Shown: positions 62,111-64,000 of the stretch, piece after piece
Layout: each line of letters starts with the position of its first letter
How positions within the stretch are numbered: the first letter of the stretch is position 1
Origin: a bacterium
GTDB taxonomy: Bacteria; SZUA-79; Acidulodesulfobacterales; Acidulodesulfobacteraceae
Assembly (NCBI GenBank): GCA_021800805.1
Contig: JAJYYR010000001.1
Coordinates: 868,001 to 932,000, forward strand
DNA: 64,000 nt
Reading direction: 5' to 3'
The notes under the pieces: generated by a model
The model's input: only the letters and a program-made list of their open reading frames with translations
The model's database searches: none
Told to the model about the DNA's origin: nothing
Made by a program: the position numbers and the translations under genes

Positions 62111-64000
62111 ATGCTGCATTTTACTGGATTGACCATAGAAAATTTTGGACCATTTAAAGGAAAACAAGAAATCGATTTTACATCAGGAAATGGGATTACC
62201 ATTATATGGGGAAACAATGGTCTCGGAAAGACTACATTACTAAATGTCTTTAGATATGCTTTGTTTGGTCGGGTTCAAGGACGAGGCAGCAAAAACCATT
62301 CCTTGAAGCAGATTGCAAATTGGGAGAGTTATAAAGAAGGTGAATATGGTTTCAAAGTAACATTAAAAATTACAAACGATGGTATACCTTATGAACTTAC
62401 TCGACAGTACACAGCTAAAGATGCCTATTATAAACCTGAAAAAGATAATGATTACAAAGAAGATGTATTTCTGAAAAAAGAAAGTAGTTTTCTTTCCATA
62501 AATGAAAGAGAACATTTTATTAATTCGATAATGCCGGAACAGGTTTCAAGATTTTTCTTGTTTGACGGAGAATTGCTTCAAGAATATGAAGATTTGTTGA
62601 TTGATGATAATATCACTGGAATAAAAATTAAGGAAGCGATTGAGCGAATTCTTGGGGTACCCGTGATTACAAATGGTTTAGCTGACATAAGTACTGCTGA
62701 GAAAGAATATATTAATAAATTATCAAAAGTTGCACAGAAAAATCAAAATACCCAACTTCTTGGCAACATGCTCGGGGCCAAACAAGGCGAATTAAAGCAA
62801 CACGAAGATGAATATATTAAATTGAAAGACGAATTATCTAAATTAACCGAGGAAAGATATGGCCTTGAAGAGGAAATGAAGCAGACTGCGAAAGCAAGAG
62901 AATGGCTAAATGAAAAGAAAATACAAGAGGATATTATTGCTAGTAAAAAAGAAATCAATTCTGTAAAGATAAGGAAAATGAAGGTTATTACCAAAAATGC
63001 ATGGCAAGGCATGCTTAGTCAAAAAATTAGAACCGCCTTAGGCCAACTCGAGGAAGAGATAAAAGAATTTGAAGATAAAAAAACTAAATGCTTAATATCT
63101 GAACAACTTATTAATCAATTAAAGGCTGCCTGTGATAATGGGGTATGCCCAATTTGTGAGCAGCATCTTTCAATAGAATTAATTCAAACTTTAAAAGATA
63201 AAATCCAGTTGGAAATTGGCTTTCAAGGATTATCTCCTGAAGAAAATAGTAAATTAATTTCTTTACAGGGAAGGAAATCCCAGCTTTTAAAGTTGAGCGT
63301 TGAAGAATTCAAAGTTCAGGTGGTAGCAGTCGAAGGAGCAATTGCCGATATAAATGTTGAAATAACCGATGCGGAACAACGTATAAGAGAAATTGACAAA
63401 AATTTACGGAAAGTAGGAGATCTATCTATAGCAAAAATTATTTCTAACGATTATTTAAAATGTATTCAAAAAATAAATAATACAGAAAAAGGGGTTTCGG
63501 ATGAAAAAACGATTATGGATAAAATTGCGTCTGAAATAAAAAATATTGAAGATAAGCTCAAACTACAAGCCACAGATGCAGAATTATCAAAAGCTGGAAA
63601 AAAACGGCGGTTGTGTGAAAAAGTTAAGGAAATTTTTGAAGATGGAGTAGAACTTTATAGAAATCGCCTTAAACAAAAAGTTGAGACTGATGCCTCTAAT
63701 ATATTTTTAAACATAGCGAATCAAATGGAGTATACTGGCTTAAAAATTAATGAAAATTATGGATTAGAAATTGTTCATAAATCTGGAAAAATTGTAGAAA
63801 TACGTTCCGCAGGCTATGAACATATAGTGGCTTTGGCTTTGATTGGCTCTTTGCATAAAAACGCTCCTCTCCAGGGACCTATAATTATGGACTCACCATT
63901 TGGTCGCCTTGATATAGGACATAAAGAGAAAATTATTGCTGTGCTGCCCACTTTATCCGAACAAATCATATTGCTGGTATACAGTGGCGAAATTGATGAG
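62111..64000 (+). CDS. DndD-like Rad50/SMC-type ATPase (runs off window)
   Basis: Open to the right edge: 630 residues seen. Walker A is WGNNGLGKTT near residues 33-42, the DndD-specific RFFLFDGE ends at E154, long coiled coils flank a zinc-hook-like CPIC (C346, C349), and signature AGYEHIVALALIGSL with Walker B IIMDSPFGRLD (D594) lie near the end. GGAGG precedes ATG 62111. In Dnd systems DndD is the ATPase; here no cysteine desulfurase or DndC accompanies it in view, so it probably acts in restriction or DNA sensing. Confidence 0.8.
   Translation, partial: MLHFTGLTIENFGPFKGKQEIDFTSGNGITIIWGNNGLGKTTLLNVFRYALFGRVQGRGSKNHSLKQIANWESYKEGEYGFKVTLKITNDGIPYELTRQYTAKDAYYKPEKDNDYKEDVFLKKESSFLSINEREHFINSIMPEQVSRFFLFDGELLQEYEDLLIDDNITGIKIKEAIERILGVPVITNGLADISTAEKEYINKLSKVAQKNQNTQLLGNMLGAKQGELKQHEDEYIKLKDELSKLTEERYGLEEEMKQTAKAREWLNEKKIQEDIIASKKEINSVKIRKMKVITKNAWQGMLSQKIRTALGQLEEEIKEFEDKKTKCLISEQLINQLKAACDNGVCPICEQHLSIELIQTLKDKIQLEIGFQGLSPEENSKLISLQGRKSQLLKLSVEEFKVQVVAVEGAIADINVEITDAEQRIREIDKNLRKVGDLSIAKIISNDYLKCIQKINNTEKGVSDEKTIMDKIASEIKNIEDKLKLQATDAELSKAGKKRRLCEKVKEIFEDGVELYRNRLKQKVETDASNIFLNIANQMEYTGLKINENYGLEIVHKSGKIVEIRSAGYEHIVALALIGSLHKNAPLQGPIIMDSPFGRLDIGHKEKIIAVLPTLSEQIILLVYSGEIDE

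Noticed and set aside
57485..64000. A DNA phosphorothioation (Dnd) system
   Set aside because: Only a DndD-like ATPase is present; no cysteine desulfurase, DndC or DndE is visible in the window.

Overview
The window is an AT-rich stretch of a Gram-negative bacterial chromosome. The organism is probably an anaerobic or microaerophilic, deltaproteobacterium-like lineage. This rests on a candidate selenoprotein, an indolepyruvate:ferredoxin oxidoreductase, B12/radical-SAM enzymes, a def-fmt-DUF116 cluster and an orphan EncFtn ferritin. The taxonomic placement is an inference.

Positions 1-31,300 hold a large surface-polysaccharide locus: flippases, a Wzy/ligase-like protein, GT2, GT4, GT9 and GT-C glycosyltransferases, a UDP-sugar dehydratase/aminotransferase/phosphosugar-transferase trio resembling PglF/PglE/PglC, an ATP-grasp enzyme and FkbM and zinc-ribbon methyltransferases. 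Within it sits an unusual set of two radical-SAM enzymes plus an enolase-superfamily enzyme. The locus carries recombination debris: a frameshifted gmd stub, a possible Wzz stub, an AbiEii fragment, an MNT nucleotidyltransferase fragment and a flippase tail. One membrane glycosyltransferase contains an in-frame 18-bp minisatellite.

Positions 31,300-52,700 are housekeeping: uvrB-uvrC behind a structured leader, a cobD-like gene, def-fmt-DUF116, iorA-iorB-paaK, the SRP RNA gene, scpB, htpX, rpe and tRNA-Pro(CGG). Notable are a two-domain thioredoxin-fold oxidoreductase whose second active site reads UGA-Pro-His-Cys (a likely selenoprotein), a soluble chemotaxis receptor next to an ODP-type diiron oxygen-binding protein, and a 165-bp MITE with perfect internal palindrome arms and a TTTAC target duplication.

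From tRNA-Pro to the right edge the DNA is accessory. A 47-nt copy of the tRNA 3' end at 55,920 marks a 3.3-kb integrated remnant with integrase debris, an AbrB/PIN toxin-antitoxin pair with a palindromic operator, an IS3 transposase tail, an ORF6N protein and a RelE/ParE-type pair. Beyond it lie another integrase fragment and a RhuM-Fic gene whose C-terminus has been replaced by an IS3 transposase tail. The window ends in a tightly overlapping operon: two SPPY-type DNA methyltransferases, an unknown 177-aa protein, a PLD-nuclease/helicase, a small helical protein and a DndD-like Rad50-type ATPase that runs off the edge. Upstream of this operon a promoter-like sequence carries an 11-G tract between its -35 and -10 boxes, suggesting a phase-variable defence system. 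This operon and the selenoprotein are the two most interesting items.
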